From Euonymus europaeus (Eukaryota; Streptophyta; Magnoliopsida; Celastrales; Celastraceae), in contig OY756965.1 of assembly GCA_963580455.1 (NCBI GenBank), forward strand, positions 1,438,501 to 1,502,500: a stretch of DNA of 64,000 nucleotides, in the 5' to 3' direction. Positions 35,100 to 47,500 of this stretch are shown piece after piece. Each line of letters begins with the position of its first letter. The first letter of the stretch is position 1. The translations under genes were made by a program, and so were the position numbers. The notes under the pieces are model-generated. The model was not told the DNA's origin, made no database searches, and worked only from the letters and a program-made list of their open reading frames with translations.

Positions 35100-36999
35100 T
35101 TTGAAAATGTAATAATTTTCAAAAAATAACTAAAAATAAAGCGGGAGCTCGAGTTTTACGGTGTTGGCACTTGGCAGTATCGTATTCCTCAAGTCTCAAG
35201 AGCGAGAGGCTGGCGTCGTATCGTCCCTGCTCTTCTCTGTTGGACTGACTGAAGCGTTGAGTGCAAGATGGGAGAGGGTTTAGGGTGATCGAGGGTGATT
35301 CTGGTACCGTATATGGAGGCTCACGTTCCAGAGTACCACCAGTAGATGCAGGACACGGATCTCTTTCGAGCAACAAAGTCGAAGCCTCTCTCCCTCGACG
35401 AGAATACTAGATGCATTTTCATGGACCAGGATCCTCTCAGTACACTTTCTTCCTCTCCCTCTCCCTCTCTCTCTCTACATATAGGGGCAAGATGTTCTTA
35501 TGCATATTAATTTTCGTGAGTTGCTTTCCTGTTGGTTTATCGAAAATTCCGTTCCGATTCTCTTTGTTAGGTGTTAATATGAGAGCCAATTTGTTTTATA
35601 TTGATGTGTGATTGATAAATTCGATGCACAGCGTACTTTCATTGTATTGGACAGAGAATTGGTCGAGGTAGAATTGGTTCATGGAGATCCTCATGTAGAA
35701 GGTTAGTTTAATTCACAGCCTTATATTTTAGAACTTTTTCGTTCTTTATTCAGGAATCGAGGAATGTAGAAAGATACCTAATTAACATCGTGCTTTTGAT
35801 TATTAAACTTTTTTGCTCATGCTGAATCAATGTGTGTGTTTGTGTGGATGACTAGTTATATAAGTTGAATAGTTTTTCCTTGGATACAGCTCTCTGCCAC
35901 TGACCATAGATAACCATTATCCTGGTGTATCCAGCCATCAGGCTAATAGCAATCTTTCATTCCAGTTTTGCCTCTGATATGCCAATTTAGTGGATTATTC
36001 TATTATTGTTTGTTTGCTTTGTGTATGTATTATGAGGTAGTAACTATTGCCTTATTAAATTGATCATTATTGTCAGAAATTTTTTGGATCAAATATTTAG
36101 AATTTTTTATGATCAAGTTTACTTTACTCAGTTTAAATTGATCATTATTGTTAGTCTGTTAGAAGATTTTTGAAGACTGTTGGATACCTCATTGTTTTCT
36201 GCCAACAATCTAGTATGAGTTTTCGCTTACATTCTTGACAGATTACACTGAAGTTACCAGTAACAAGACAGAAGCGTTAGAAACTGCTACATTTGTCTGG
36301 TAAAGAACTTGCACAACCGTAGCCCCTCAATAATCTGTCTGCCCATTTTTATTTAATAATATTCAAGGAAGCTCTTGTCTCTGCACAGTTGCATATGCAT
36401 CATGAGCCATTGGTTTTCTGGTACTGTACTATTAGATATATAATCAGTTAACTGGAACTTTCTTTGTTACCTTGAATTTGAAGACTTTGAAACCATATAG
36501 AAAAATCTATCTGGCCGGTCATTTGCCTTTTTTTTTTCTTTTTCTTTTACTGTTGTTATGGTTAGATGTACGTGCAAAATCCAGGGTATTTCCTCATCGA
36601 TAATTAACAAAATATGAGGCCTGGGTGGAAATGGACAATGGTGATGCATAGTGTTGAATTATGATGCGGCTCATTGTCATTGGTAGATACTAGGGTTATT
36701 GATATAAGTCCTAGTTGAGTTTTGTATGCTGCATGTAGTTTTCATATAGTAAAGAAACAGGAGCTCCTCCGTGGACGTAGGCGCATTCTAGCCGAATCAC
36801 GTAAATCACTGTGTTCAATTTTTCGTTTTCTTTATTTCTTGTGCTTGTATGAGATCCATAACAACACACAGGACTACAAATTTCAATATGCCGAGTCTTT
36901 CTATGTCATAGTTGAATAGTCGACAAATGTTATACCGGTAACTGGTTAGTGGGACACAGAAAAGGAAGAATTGTTGTACTGAGAAATGAATAATGTTGA
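35100..36999 (+). other. Unresolved exon-like segments of an unknown gene
   Basis: Several short segments read as clean peptide next to splice-like sites. 35411-35440 (MHFHGPGSSQ) ends in cag|tacac, lacking the G of a normal gt. 35632-35701 (RTFIVLDRELVEVELVHG..) runs from cacag to g|gttagt. 36242-36299 (DYTEVTSNKTEALETATF..) runs from gacag to ctg|gtaaag, and its phase fits the previous segment. 36755-36800 (KQELLRGRRRILAES) ends at c|gtaaat. A further one, 38816-38869 (RNIAADFQEQMMAKKIR, stop), follows a ttttcag acceptor. Phases of the last two do not agree with the first three. I do not recognise the protein. It may be a degraded small multi-exon gene or a transcript with exons I missed. 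A (CT)n tract lies at about 35447-35476. Confidence 0.3.
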
Positions 37000-37221
37000 A
37001 AGGTATGACTGGATAACAACAATATCTGTTACATGAATTAATTTATTACTAGCCGGTTCTTAAACTGTGGGTTTGACAGTTTCCTTTGCAACCTAATTGT
37101 TGATAGTGATAATTCTCTTGGCAAGTTTTACTCATGAGTCATGACTGAAGTCGAATGCCTGCAGACATTGTTGAAATGATGAAATCTAGGAGGGGCTAAG
37201 GGTTTCTGATATTTTCTTTAA

Positions 37222-37785
37222 TCATGTCAGAAAATCCACAGTACCCATGGATTGAATATTAGGCCCTGATGTTGGATGTATCTGAGGGACATTGTTTAAA
37301 ACTGTATTTCCAGCCTGCCATACATGATCAATGGTAGTTCTTTTATTTAGTGGGCCTATCTCGGCAAATATAGTCATCTCATTATTGGCATATGTTGCTG
37401 AGATTTTCGATACCTTAAAGCTGAGAGTTCCTGGCTGCATTGAAGGATTGTAGCTGGTTATAGGGGTTGGATATGCAGTCATACTTCCATTAGGATAACG
37501 AAAAGCAACAAGTGCCTGTGATCCTAGCATGGTTGTAGCAGTTGGATTGATTGCCCAAGCAATCCATCCTGTTGAAGTCTGAGTGGCTCTATAAGCAATC
37601 TGAATTCTTTTGGTAGATGGCATGTAGTTCCAGTGGAGATGTGCCTGCAGTACTGGAAGGTCACTGCAAGATCTGAAGACGTGCTTGTTCAAAAAGGTGT
37701 AGTTTGAGCAGGTTTGTGTAGAGGAGATGAGAGTTAAAGAAAGAAGAATACTTTTTAGCAATAGATATTTTGAGCTTAAGGCCAT
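37222..37785 (-). CDS. Secreted DOMON-only protein (AIR12/b561-DOMON related)
   Basis: Single exon, 187 residues from the ATG at 37785 (MALSSKYLLL), chosen because it begins a good signal peptide ending near TQTCSNYTF. The frame extends 23 codons further up to an ATG at 37854, but those codons would bury the signal. The DOMON domain follows: [60 protein letters not shown] domains bind heme or sugars in apoplastic redox proteins; in the b561 fusions they bind heme b facing the cell wall. The protein stops right after GTVDFLT, where the 42-kb relative continues through a linker into its b561 membrane part, so the membrane half is missing. There is no obvious GPI signal as in AIR12. It may be a small functional secreted protein or a truncated retained exon. 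Confidence 0.7.
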   Translation of the reverse strand: MALSSKYLLLKSILLSLTLISSTQTCSNYTFLNKHVFRSCSDLPVLQAHLHWNYMPSTKRIQIAYRATQTSTGWIAWAINPTATTMLGSQALVAFRYPNGSMTAYPTPITSYNPSMQPGTLSFKVSKISATYANNEMTIFAEIGPLNKRTTIDHVWQAGNTVLNNVPQIHPTSGPNIQSMGTVDFLT

Positions 37786-37854
37786 CATGCATTTAGACCT
37801 CCCAAGATTTATAATAGCCAGTGCTATGGTGTTCGAGAAATGGATGGTGCACAA

Positions 37855-39057
37855 AGGTAATATATAGAGGTTTGCAAAGGCAAAATGATATGCAAAAGTT
37901 CTTCTGATGCTGAGAGGGCTAGAAATCTCTGGTTTGAAATCTTGACCATTTGGTGGTGTTTCGGAGAGGTCGAAAACTAATGACTCACTGTTGGAATGTT
38001 CATGGATTCAAGCTTTCAATATCGAATTTTTAAATTGAGGAGGTATACCAATGAAAGAGAATTGGTTGAACAGTTTTGCTTCTGCTGTTCTTATTCAGAA
38101 CTAGTTTTGAATAGGAAATTAGCAAGAATTTTGATCCAAAGGAAGGAGTATAGATTGCTTCTTAATTGAGAAAACTATGCCTTTTTCTTTATAGCAGAAG
38201 TGTTGAAACTGACGATCAAAGGTTGTTGACTGGTTAGTTAAACATGTTAGCTAGCCTTCCTGCAATCTTAAAATAGTTGAAAGAAATGAAGGTACTACAC
38301 TTATGGGAGAGCTTCCCTTCTTTCTACTTCTCTCTTACTATTTAACAGTTCCATTTCCTACCTTATGGACTACCCAACTACATAACTGTCTAGAAGTGTG
38401 GCAGTCCAACATGAAATTGGTGGGGGACTTTACTGATGACGTGGAAATTCCTCTAATTATTTCTCTTCCTTACCTTCTTGTAAAACGAATGGTGGAATTG
38501 AAGAGACTTTCAGTCTTTTGTTACCTATTTTCCCTCTCTGTTATTCTACAGTATTCAAGTTATAAGAAAAACAAAAATTGGCCAAAATGTAGTTAAAGAT
38601 AAGCAGTAATTCTTAAAATTTTCAAACAATAATAAATTAGTTGGTGATTATTCTCAAACGTGTTTTAGATTTATTCTCTTTTCTGTGTGCAAACATCATT
38701 ATGTTGACAAGTGTAGCTGCAGGCCAAGGAATAGCTGGTTATTGACAAAGTAATATGTGATTATGTTGTGTAAGGAAGAATTATAAGTTCTTTTTACTTT
38801 TTGTTAAATTTTCAGAGGAACATAGCTGCTGACTTCCAAGAACAAATGATGGCGAAGAAGATTAGGTGAGATGGAGGCCAAGCAAAATTAGGTGATGCTT
38901 TTGGTTGAAAAAGTCATTGCTGAGTCATGGCTGGTTTACTTAATTTTAATTATCCCACTTAGATCTGAAGAGTAATTGAAGGTCCATAAAGACTACTAAT
39001 CCCCTCGCTAGACCTGAAGGTGGGGTCCTAGATTTGAATCTAAGTTGCGTGACTAGG
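37855..39057. other. Intergenic
   Basis: Upstream DNA of the DOMON-only gene and AT-rich sequence. The frame at 38303-38596 has no family motif. An isolated exon-like segment lies at 38816-38869 (see the unresolved segments at 35-37 kb). Confidence 0.35.
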
Positions 39058-39296
39058 AAGGAGCTCCAATTTTTTGCTACAATTACTCTATAAAATCGTG
39101 CTAAATTGTGAGTTTTTATTTTTAGAAATGATATATTAAGGTTTAAGAGTTAAAATTTAGCGTTCAAGGTTTAGATTTTTTCTTCAAAATTTACGATTTT
39201 ATAACATTATGAACTTTAAAATACTCATTAACACATTTTTAGCATGATTTAACACAAATATGGAGTAGAATTTGTAGTTAAAAATTGGAGCCCTTA
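39058..39296. mobile_element. MITE, family 1, copy 2
   Basis: Left aaggagctccaattttttgc mirrors right gttaaaaattggagccctt. The inward match continues as ctataaaatcgtgctaaat / agcatgatttaacac. About 239 bp, matching the element at 7494-7726 in ends and degenerate ggtttagattt interior. Confidence 0.6.
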
Positions 39297-40429
39297 GCCC
39301 AACTTATGTCTATTAATAAATTGAGTTTGAGAGCGAATTTATCTGTACTTCTGTGTGTGGGTGTGCATGGTGTGACAGTAGAGGGGACAGTTGGCTTGTT
39401 CTTTACTGAATCAGCGATAATGTATTGATTACTTGGGCGTTTTTATGTTTCAATGCAAAAAAAGTTAGAATTAGGTAAATTTGCTGTTTTGATTTGGGAG
39501 GTTGGTGAGGGAGTATTATTTTTATGATCTGGAGGATGCTAACGTCGTTTTTAATGTATTAGATTCGAGATAGATATTAAATTGTGATTGTGGCGACAAC
39601 ACGAGTCAAATAGTTTGATGATTCATGGTTACGTAACATGAAAAGAAAATAAAATCTTTGGGAGTTTCGAGGTCAATGAAAATTTTTATTTGTATTTCAA
39701 TCCATTTCACTGTAGATTTTTTTTTATTTTTTTCATAAATTAAATTTAAATTTTTTTATCTCTTAAAATATATGGTGGATTTAAAAAGAAAAATGCACCT
39801 TCGAACATGGTACGTAAAACTCTTTTTAACAAAATTCATTATCGATAATTTTTAATGTATTTTTTAATTACATTATATATACTATGTAATTGTGTTTTTT
39901 TTTTCACTACTGTAATATAAACAATAAGTGTTAAATCCTAAGAAGAACATATTCGCTAAACTCTAATGGATTTATTTATTGAATTTGTATGTTGTAACAT
40001 AAATAATAAGTGTTTAATCCTAAAGAGAATGTATTCGCTAAATTTTAATTGACTTGTGTATCAGATTTTCATGTTATAACCTAAACAATAAAATGTTAAA
40101 CCTTAAGAGAAATGAATTTGCTATACACTAATGTGCTTGTGTCAGTATATTTAATTTTCATATATGATAATTGAATGATTTTTCATATTTTAAAAGATAC
40201 CTATGTAATTTAATCAATAAAATTAACTTAATTGCAAAAAATCAAAAAATTATGTCTAATTATAAATAAATTTAAATGAATGACTATATCTTTAATAAAT
40301 CTCATAAAATAAATATATCTATAATTTTGCTAAAATCTTTTGCAAGATCTGATGACGTCATCTTTTTAAAAAACAATTGTTTTTTTTTCTTTTTTGTAAA
40401 ATAGTGTTCATATCATAACATGACCATGT

Positions 40430-40732
40430 GGGGCTGTAATTATCCCTCAAATCTCCTTAATCATGTTTCTTCTTTTTAGGTTTTTGTGTTATTAAAATTT
40501 AAGTATTATGATTTAGGGTTTATCGTTTACAGTTTAGTGTATGATTTAAGATCTAGAGTTTAAAATTGAAATTTAGGAGCTCGAATATAAGATTATGGAT
40601 TTTTTTTTCTCTTTTCAAAATCAATCATATGAAAACATTAAAATCAATAAAATTCTCAATTACGTAACAAATTAAGAAAAATCTTAATTTGAGAGATACA
40701 TAGGTAACTATACCTACAATAATTATATCCCC
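40430..40732. mobile_element. Candidate MITE, about 303 bp
   Basis: Left ggggctgtaattat and right ataattatatcccc are inverted with 12 of 14 matches. The interior has ttaagtattatgatttaggg and gtttagtgtatgattt text like the middle of family 1. The right end runs into a (CCCTTT)n hexamer array. Confidence 0.4.
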
Positions 40733-41189
40733 TTTCCCTTTCCCTTTCCCTTTCCTGGACCTAGGCATCTATGCATTCCTAATTAGTCTTTGGACAGTCT
40801 GGCCAATTTTCATTTTCATGGCGAATTGTATTTTTTTTATAGTCATTAGGAGGATTAGTTGGAATTTAAATTAATTAGAATTGGGATCAATAATGATAGA
40901 GTAGAACTGAAGAAGGGGCCGTCGGTCCTGCTCCATCTTTTGGGCAAGTTGTCCCCTAAAAAAATGTACTACAAAGTTTGGCACGTGTGGATGGTGTAAG
41001 CCTAACACATTCCTGATCACCACTGCTGATTTCGCAAGGATTACATCATGCTTACACAAACACAAGATTACCTTATAATTACATTTACCTTTACACAAAC
41101 ATAGGATTACCTTATAATTTCATTTACCTTTCTTTTTAAACCGAAGAAAAACTAGTCCACAACGTAGAGTACACAATAGTCCGTTTTTT

Positions 41190-41310
41190 TTACATATTTA
41201 CTTAAATTGTTTAGTCGATTTTTGATCGATTTAAATGTAAAATATATAAAAGAAGTTTGAAAGAAAATTGACAAAATGGTTTGATTTTAGTTGATTTTTT
41301 TTCACAATCC
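41190..41310. repeat. Dispersed repeat, copy 3 of 3
   Basis: tttagtcgatttttgatcga, aattgacaaaatggtttg and ttttagttgatttttttt match the pattern at 6775-6900 and 16425-16560. Confidence 0.35.
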
Positions 41311-42343
41311 TAACAAGACATTCTTCGGACAACTGAGTGAGTTAAACCTTAGATTGAAAAATTTGTGCACACAGAAATTCCTCACTTGTCAAGATGAATA
41401 ATATTATTAATGTAAATGAACTTCCATTTTTTACGATATTTAGTAATGTTAATTATATTATGAAGTTTTAGAAAATTATCTACCATTCATTACAAAAAAG
41501 ATGAGGTAGGACCATTAGGTTTAGATTCATTATCAACAATGTGGGAGTAGGTAATGATGATATATTTTTTTAAACCTGACTTTACTAGTCGTCATGACTC
41601 AAATCAATATAATGCAATTACTAATTAAACGTCTTTCACTTTTGGCAAATTTAGAGCATAGGCCAAGGTTTCTCCCCACCACTTTCTTTTGTTTGCTTCT
41701 TTCGTTAGCTTCTTAGTCATATGTTTGTTTAAACTTTCTTTCCGGGAAAGCTGCATGCTGGTGTGGACATGGAGAGTAGTTGAATTGAACAAGAAATACC
41801 AACCTAAACATAACCTACCAGGAGTGACCGAGTTGGCTAGGATGAATCCTTCCATCATAATTTAACTCTCCTAGTGGTGCAGGTCTTTTTGGGACGATCC
41901 AAGTATTCAGTTTTATATGGATTATTATAGGTCTATGGTTGCTCATCATTGGAAAAGAAAAAAAAACCATAAACAGATAAATATATGGAATATATGTAAT
42001 ATATACATATAATCTAGGTAGAATTTGTTGAGATATTGGGCCAATAGTCAATGATTCTTGTAATTATTCTTGAGATGCTTTCCTTTATTATTTTATTTAA
42101 AGAGGGTAATAGTTTACTTTTTAGGAATCCTAATGTTATTTGAAGGAAGTTTTTTATTTTTATTATAATTTTAAATAAAGGATTACAAGGAGTCTGCAAA
42201 AAATAACCGAATTAGTCCCCAAACCTGTGTTCTTAGAATTCTATAAATCTAAGCTTCTATGCTTTGAAATTTCAGACAAACAAGAAGATTGCTTTGACCA
42301 GATACCCATTAGTGTCTAGGCATCTCCAGAATAGAGGAAAGCT

Positions 42344-44127
42344 ATGTCTAGATTATACGTAACTGAGTTGTTTTCTTGTATTCTCATCTCTCTCTGTCTC
42401 TCAAATTCCTCAGCTCAAACCTGCAACTCTCAATCTTTCTCAAGCAACAGAGTATACAGTACATGTGTAGATCTTTCTGTGCTCAACTCCTTCCTCCACT
42501 GGAGTTATAATCAATCAGCCCTGACAGTTGATATCGCCTTCAGGCACACTGGAACTGACTCCACAAGATGGGTTGCATGGGCTTTAAATCCAAGTAGCCA
42601 AAACATGGCTGGTTCACAGGCACTTGTGGCATTCCAGAACTCAAGTGGTCTAGTCCAAGCTTATACTTCTCCAATAACTGGCACAGCAGGCACAACACTT
42701 GCTCAAGGGAATTTGAGTTTTGGGGTTTCTGGGATATCAGCTACTCTTGAGAATGGAGAGATGACGATTTTCGCAACTTTGCAGCTCACTGATTCATTGT
42801 TGTCTACCAACCAGGTTTGGCAAGAAGGTCCAATGAGTGGAGGTTCTCCTGCTATGCATTCTACAACTGGTAACAATATGTTGTCTGCTGGGAGTATTGA
42901 TTTTAGTACTGGACAAACAAGTGGTGGTGGAGGAAGTGTCACCTCGAGACAAAAGAAAAGAAATGTGAGCGTTTGATTTTGATATTTCGACATTAGTTAA
43001 TTTAGCTGCTATCTATCCGTTCTCTGTTTTGGTTTATATGATTGTTGACATGTTGTTTACGATTTTCAGTTTCATGGAGTGCTAAACGCTGTGAGTTGGG
43101 GAACTCTGATTCCAATGGGAGCCATAGTTGCAAGGTATTTGAAGGTGTTTAAGTCAGCAGACCCTGCGTGGTTTTACATACACGTTTCTTGTCAAACTTC
43201 TGCCTATATTGTTGGTGTTGCTGGTTGGGGAACTGGCTTGAAGCTTGGCAGTGATTCCGCTGGCATTCAGTATAATACTCACAGGAATATTGGCATAACC
43301 CTCTTCTGCCTTGGAACCATTCAGGTATTTCTTTGACCATGAAACAATTCTCTGGTTCAACGTTTCTATTAGGACAATATGAATTAGATTCCATGTAATA
43401 GAAACCCTTCCCTTCCTATGCTATTCTTTTCTCTGTTTTGCCATTTTGTAAAATCCAACTACTACTAGTTTGTATTTTCTCAGCAGCATCTCTTGATTTT
43501 CTGTAATAGATGAATACACTAACTCTGATCTTATTCATATCAGATGGGACATTTTATGAAATTCCTTTGCTTTTTTTTCCCTTTGAACTTGCGTTATAAG
43601 ATTGACTAAAGGGGCCTAATTCTAAATTCCTATGTTTTCTCCTACTGGTTTTCTTTCATCTGAAGATTTCTTCTGACTTATTAGATTGTATAAGGTGTCT
43701 TATTGGGAATTTATTTGTTTCACCTTCTGGGTTTTTTCTTACCTGACAGTCTCTCACAGGCATTAACCATGGCATTACTATTTCTTCTGACAAGTTGCAA
43801 ACCCTCCTGCTTGTGTTGTAGGTCTTTGCTTTGCTTTTGAGACCAAAGAAGGATCACAAATACAGATTGTACTGGAACATCTACCACCACACCATTGGTT
43901 ATGCTGTCATCATTTTGAGCATCATTAACATATTCGAAGGATTCAAAGTCTTGGACGGCCAGAAGAATTGGAGAACAGCTTATACAGTTGTTATCATAGT
44001 TTTGGGCTGCATTGCTGTTGTGTTGGAAGCATTTACATGGTTCATTGTCCTCGAGAGGAAAAGAGTGAGTTCTGACAAGCACCCACATGCCACAAATGGT
44101 GCCAGGGCAGAGCCCACAGAAGTTTAG
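42344..44127 (+). CDS. Cytochrome b561 and DOMON domain protein
   Basis: Exons 42344-42964, 43070-43324 and 43822-44127, all phase 0, give 393 residues, close to the family norm. A signal peptide ([13 protein letters not shown]) is followed by a DOMON domain in exon 1 ([31 protein letters not shown]). A Gly-rich basic linker ([14 protein letters not shown]) leads to the b561 core in exons 2-3. The four expected heme-ligand His positions are visible: [22 protein letters not shown] and [11 protein letters not shown]. These plasma-membrane proteins pass electrons between cytosolic ascorbate and the apoplast. Five hydrophobic helices are readable in exons 2-3. The gene runs tail to tail with MO25, with 382 bases between the stop codons. 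A DOMON-only relative sits 4.5 kb upstream on the other strand. Confidence 0.94.
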
Positions 44128-44509
44128 TTCATGATTTTTCGGGTTTAGTATATTAAACCATCCATCAGTTTAGGGTTTCTGGATTATACATATGTTGGTA
44201 GAGTTTAATTTCTTAGCTGTGTTGAAAGTTTTTGGTTGTGAGATTTAGACTAGAGATTTATTCTTGGACATGGATAGACTGTTATATTTATTGGTATATA
44301 TAGAGAGAGTACATTATTCCACTTTTCCATCAGTCCATACATAAAATCAAACTCATCTTTAGAATTAAGGCTAGGCACTTAATAGACTGTATAAGCTGTG
44401 ACAACTTCCTATTGCTAATGTTCGAGTAAGGAAATCATATTCTTAGTATTGCTCTAAAATAGGGTTATATACTTGACTGGCAAAATAGTTGATGAACAAT
44501 GAAAAATAC

Positions 44510-47500
44510 TCAGCAATCGGTCTCACTCTCACAAATGTCAGTATCTGCAGATGAAGGAGCAGTAGTTTCGAGATTAACGATCTCTTCGATAACTTGAGAT
44601 TTGTCTGCTTCAAACTGCTCATCCTCTGCAGCCAAGCAGAAATTTATATTTGTCATCAATGCTCAGATGATCTATTATTCAGCATTATGCACTTATGACA
44701 AAATGTTCTTACCTTTATCAAGTTTGAAGTCACCTAAAAACTGCAGGAGCTTGCTCCGATTTTTGACAAGAACACTGATGATCTCAGGAGGCTTATTTTG
44801 ATTTGCCACAAAAAGCTATCATAAACCAAAATGAAAATTTTCATATTTGAGCACATGAGTAAATTAAGCAAGGGAATAATGTGGCTATGTTGTGTACTAC
44901 ACCTTGAACACATGAAAGGTTTCTAACTGTATCGTTTTGTTTGAATCCTGCACATAGGGAAATCAACGTGTGTAGAGAAACAAAGATACACAAGATTTTT
45001 AATAGACTTCTACAAATCAATGTGTGCAAGCATTCATGTCCAATAAGACAGAAAAAAAGAGAAACATACCCTGAAAAGATTCATCAGGATCCTCATGTTG
45101 CCTAAAGAGCTGACATAGCGGATCATAACTGAAGAATTTGATCGATCAAGTAACATATTTCCCAGCAGCTGAGACAAAGTATAAATTTTAGCATTGTTGA
45201 TGGATTTCCCCTTCTTCCTTTTTACTTTTGGATTCACTTTGGAAAGGTTATTGAGGCTTCTAAACAATTTTGATTTCCCAGAACACATAGCATTCAGTGA
45301 AAATTCAACATGCTTCAAACATCACTTCATTGATTATGACATTTGATGTTGCTTGTTGCGTAAAAAAGATAAAATAATGGCAATGCACAAAGCTTAAAAT
45401 TTTCTTTATACAGAATGTAAAGCATCACTTCATGGTAAAAATACCTTGAGAGCGTGCCGCCTGGTTATGTAACTGGTAGATTCAAGCAACTGGGAATTGT
45501 ATTCATGGAAGAACTAAAACCACGAAGCAAAGGAAAATTTTCAGAATTTATCTTTAATTTAAAAAAGAAAAGAAAAGAAAGAATTTTGCATGTATAATTG
45601 CCCATGTTTTCCCCATCCAAAGTCAATAAACAGGGTAAAAGTGGCAGGGACTGATTTTCATTAGGTTGTAATAAGACCCAACACAGAAGATAATGAGATA
45701 TGAGAGAAAATACTACGATAGATGATGTGAAATAAGGTTTTACAGAACCAAGCAGCCACTCTCACAGAGAAGATGGCGGCATGGCGCCTCACAACTTTCC
45801 CTCACAACAAGCCAAGCCAAAAAGATACCCAAAACAGCAACAACCCTAATTCTTATCCCACCCCCACTACTAGCAATAATAAAAAGACAGAACTATCCCT
45901 CAACTCTTCTCTTAAAGACCAGCCTATCCTTGTCACGTTGATAGTCCCAGAAAATCCTATCTTTTCCAACAACAAGTTCTAACCAATTTCCTCGATAAGT
46001 TTCGCCAGGTTAGGTAGTAAACTTTAAGTCTGAAATATTGGGAGAATGTAAAAGGAAAAACTTGATTTTTCAGAAGAAATCAGAAAACAGTGTATGCTAA
46101 ATGCTAATCTCAGATGTTTTACCATCCTTAAGTGGGATGGGGCAACACAGATATTATGTGGAGCAACAAGAAGACAAACACTTACCCATTCATAATTTAT
46201 GGACAGAAACTCAGCAACAGTAGACTTGTGCCTTGTCAAAAGCTCCTGTGAAAAAATGAGCCGAGAAAATAATAAATGCCACATGTAGAAGTTCTTAAGA
46301 TCGAATAAGCATCTAGACCAAAATATGCAAGGCAAGAAAAGCATATCCTATCAAGTGTACTCAACTTTAAAAGTTGCCTGAGCATCAGATGCTATGTCAA
46401 AATGCGGAATTTGTACGTACTCGAAAAACTTCTTCATGTGGTCTGATTCCAAAACATACCTGTAAAATCATACACGGGAGAGAAGCAATTCAGAAGACTT
46501 GAACTTGTAAAACAAGCCATGTTCTGAGATTGAAATGCCAGACAAGTAATTTATATATGACTAGGAATATGAAACTTGATTAGCAACAAGTACGCTAGCA
46601 ATTCCTCATCACTTCTCCAATCACTCACTGGAAGAACATGAGTGCATATCAAAGAACATATCATATAACATAGACCATGTTTGCTTCAGCAATAATTGGT
46701 CTAATGATTAGGGTTTGATAATTATGTTTGACGAGTTATAATTAGGTTTAGGGTTTGATAATTATGTTTGACGAGTTATAATTGGTCTATGTTTAGGGTT
46801 TGATATTTATGTTTGACGAGTTATACAATTAAAGTAACAAACATTAAACCGAGTTGCTTACCTTGCTACACCCTGGTGGCGTATAGATTCTCTTGCAATT
46901 GCTCCATAGGTTAGTGCAATGTCACCATTTTCATAGCTACCAAGTAAATCATGTATTAGTCAAATGCCAAGGCCGCACATGATCTATGTGGTACATTGAC
47001 CAGTGAGAAAATAGTACCCAGGTAGCAAAATATCCATAAGATCTAAATTCTTCTGCAAATACTCTGAAGCAATAAACTCTGAATGGACCCTTTGCCTTTG
47101 CAAATTTGCTATCACATGAGTAGAATTCTGCCGAGCCTGCAAATAAGGACTTAAATTATATAAATAGAAAGTTCCATACAGCAAGCGATGTAAGCGTACT
47201 GAAAACTCATCCTGCTTTCTATGAAGTTCAAAAGACGAAAATCTACAGCTCAGAGAAATAAAGAGTGATTACTGCTCACCCCCGTCTCCAGCCTCGGTAT
47301 ACACGAGATAAGAAGCCGGAGCATGTCCTCTTTGAAGAACTCTCGAGTCAATTGGGCACAAGCATCAGGATTTGGCTCGGATTGGCCATCGCCAAAAAGG
47401 ATCGTCCTCATCTCAAGGATAGATTTGCCTAGTTCAGACATCTGTTTGAATTTGTCAATCAGTGTCAACGTAAGATATATTGTTTCAACATCAACTTCTA

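Larger units (their letters stand above)
39297..42343. other. Intergenic, AT-rich
   Basis: Long AT-rich stretch with three near-repeats of cctaa(g)agaa..gaattcgctaa type at 39930-40130, a candidate MITE at 40430-40732, a (CCCTTT)n tract at 40729-40754 and a dispersed repeat at 41190-41310. The minus-strand frames at 40871-41098 and 41625-42199 show no family motif. Confidence 0.4.
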
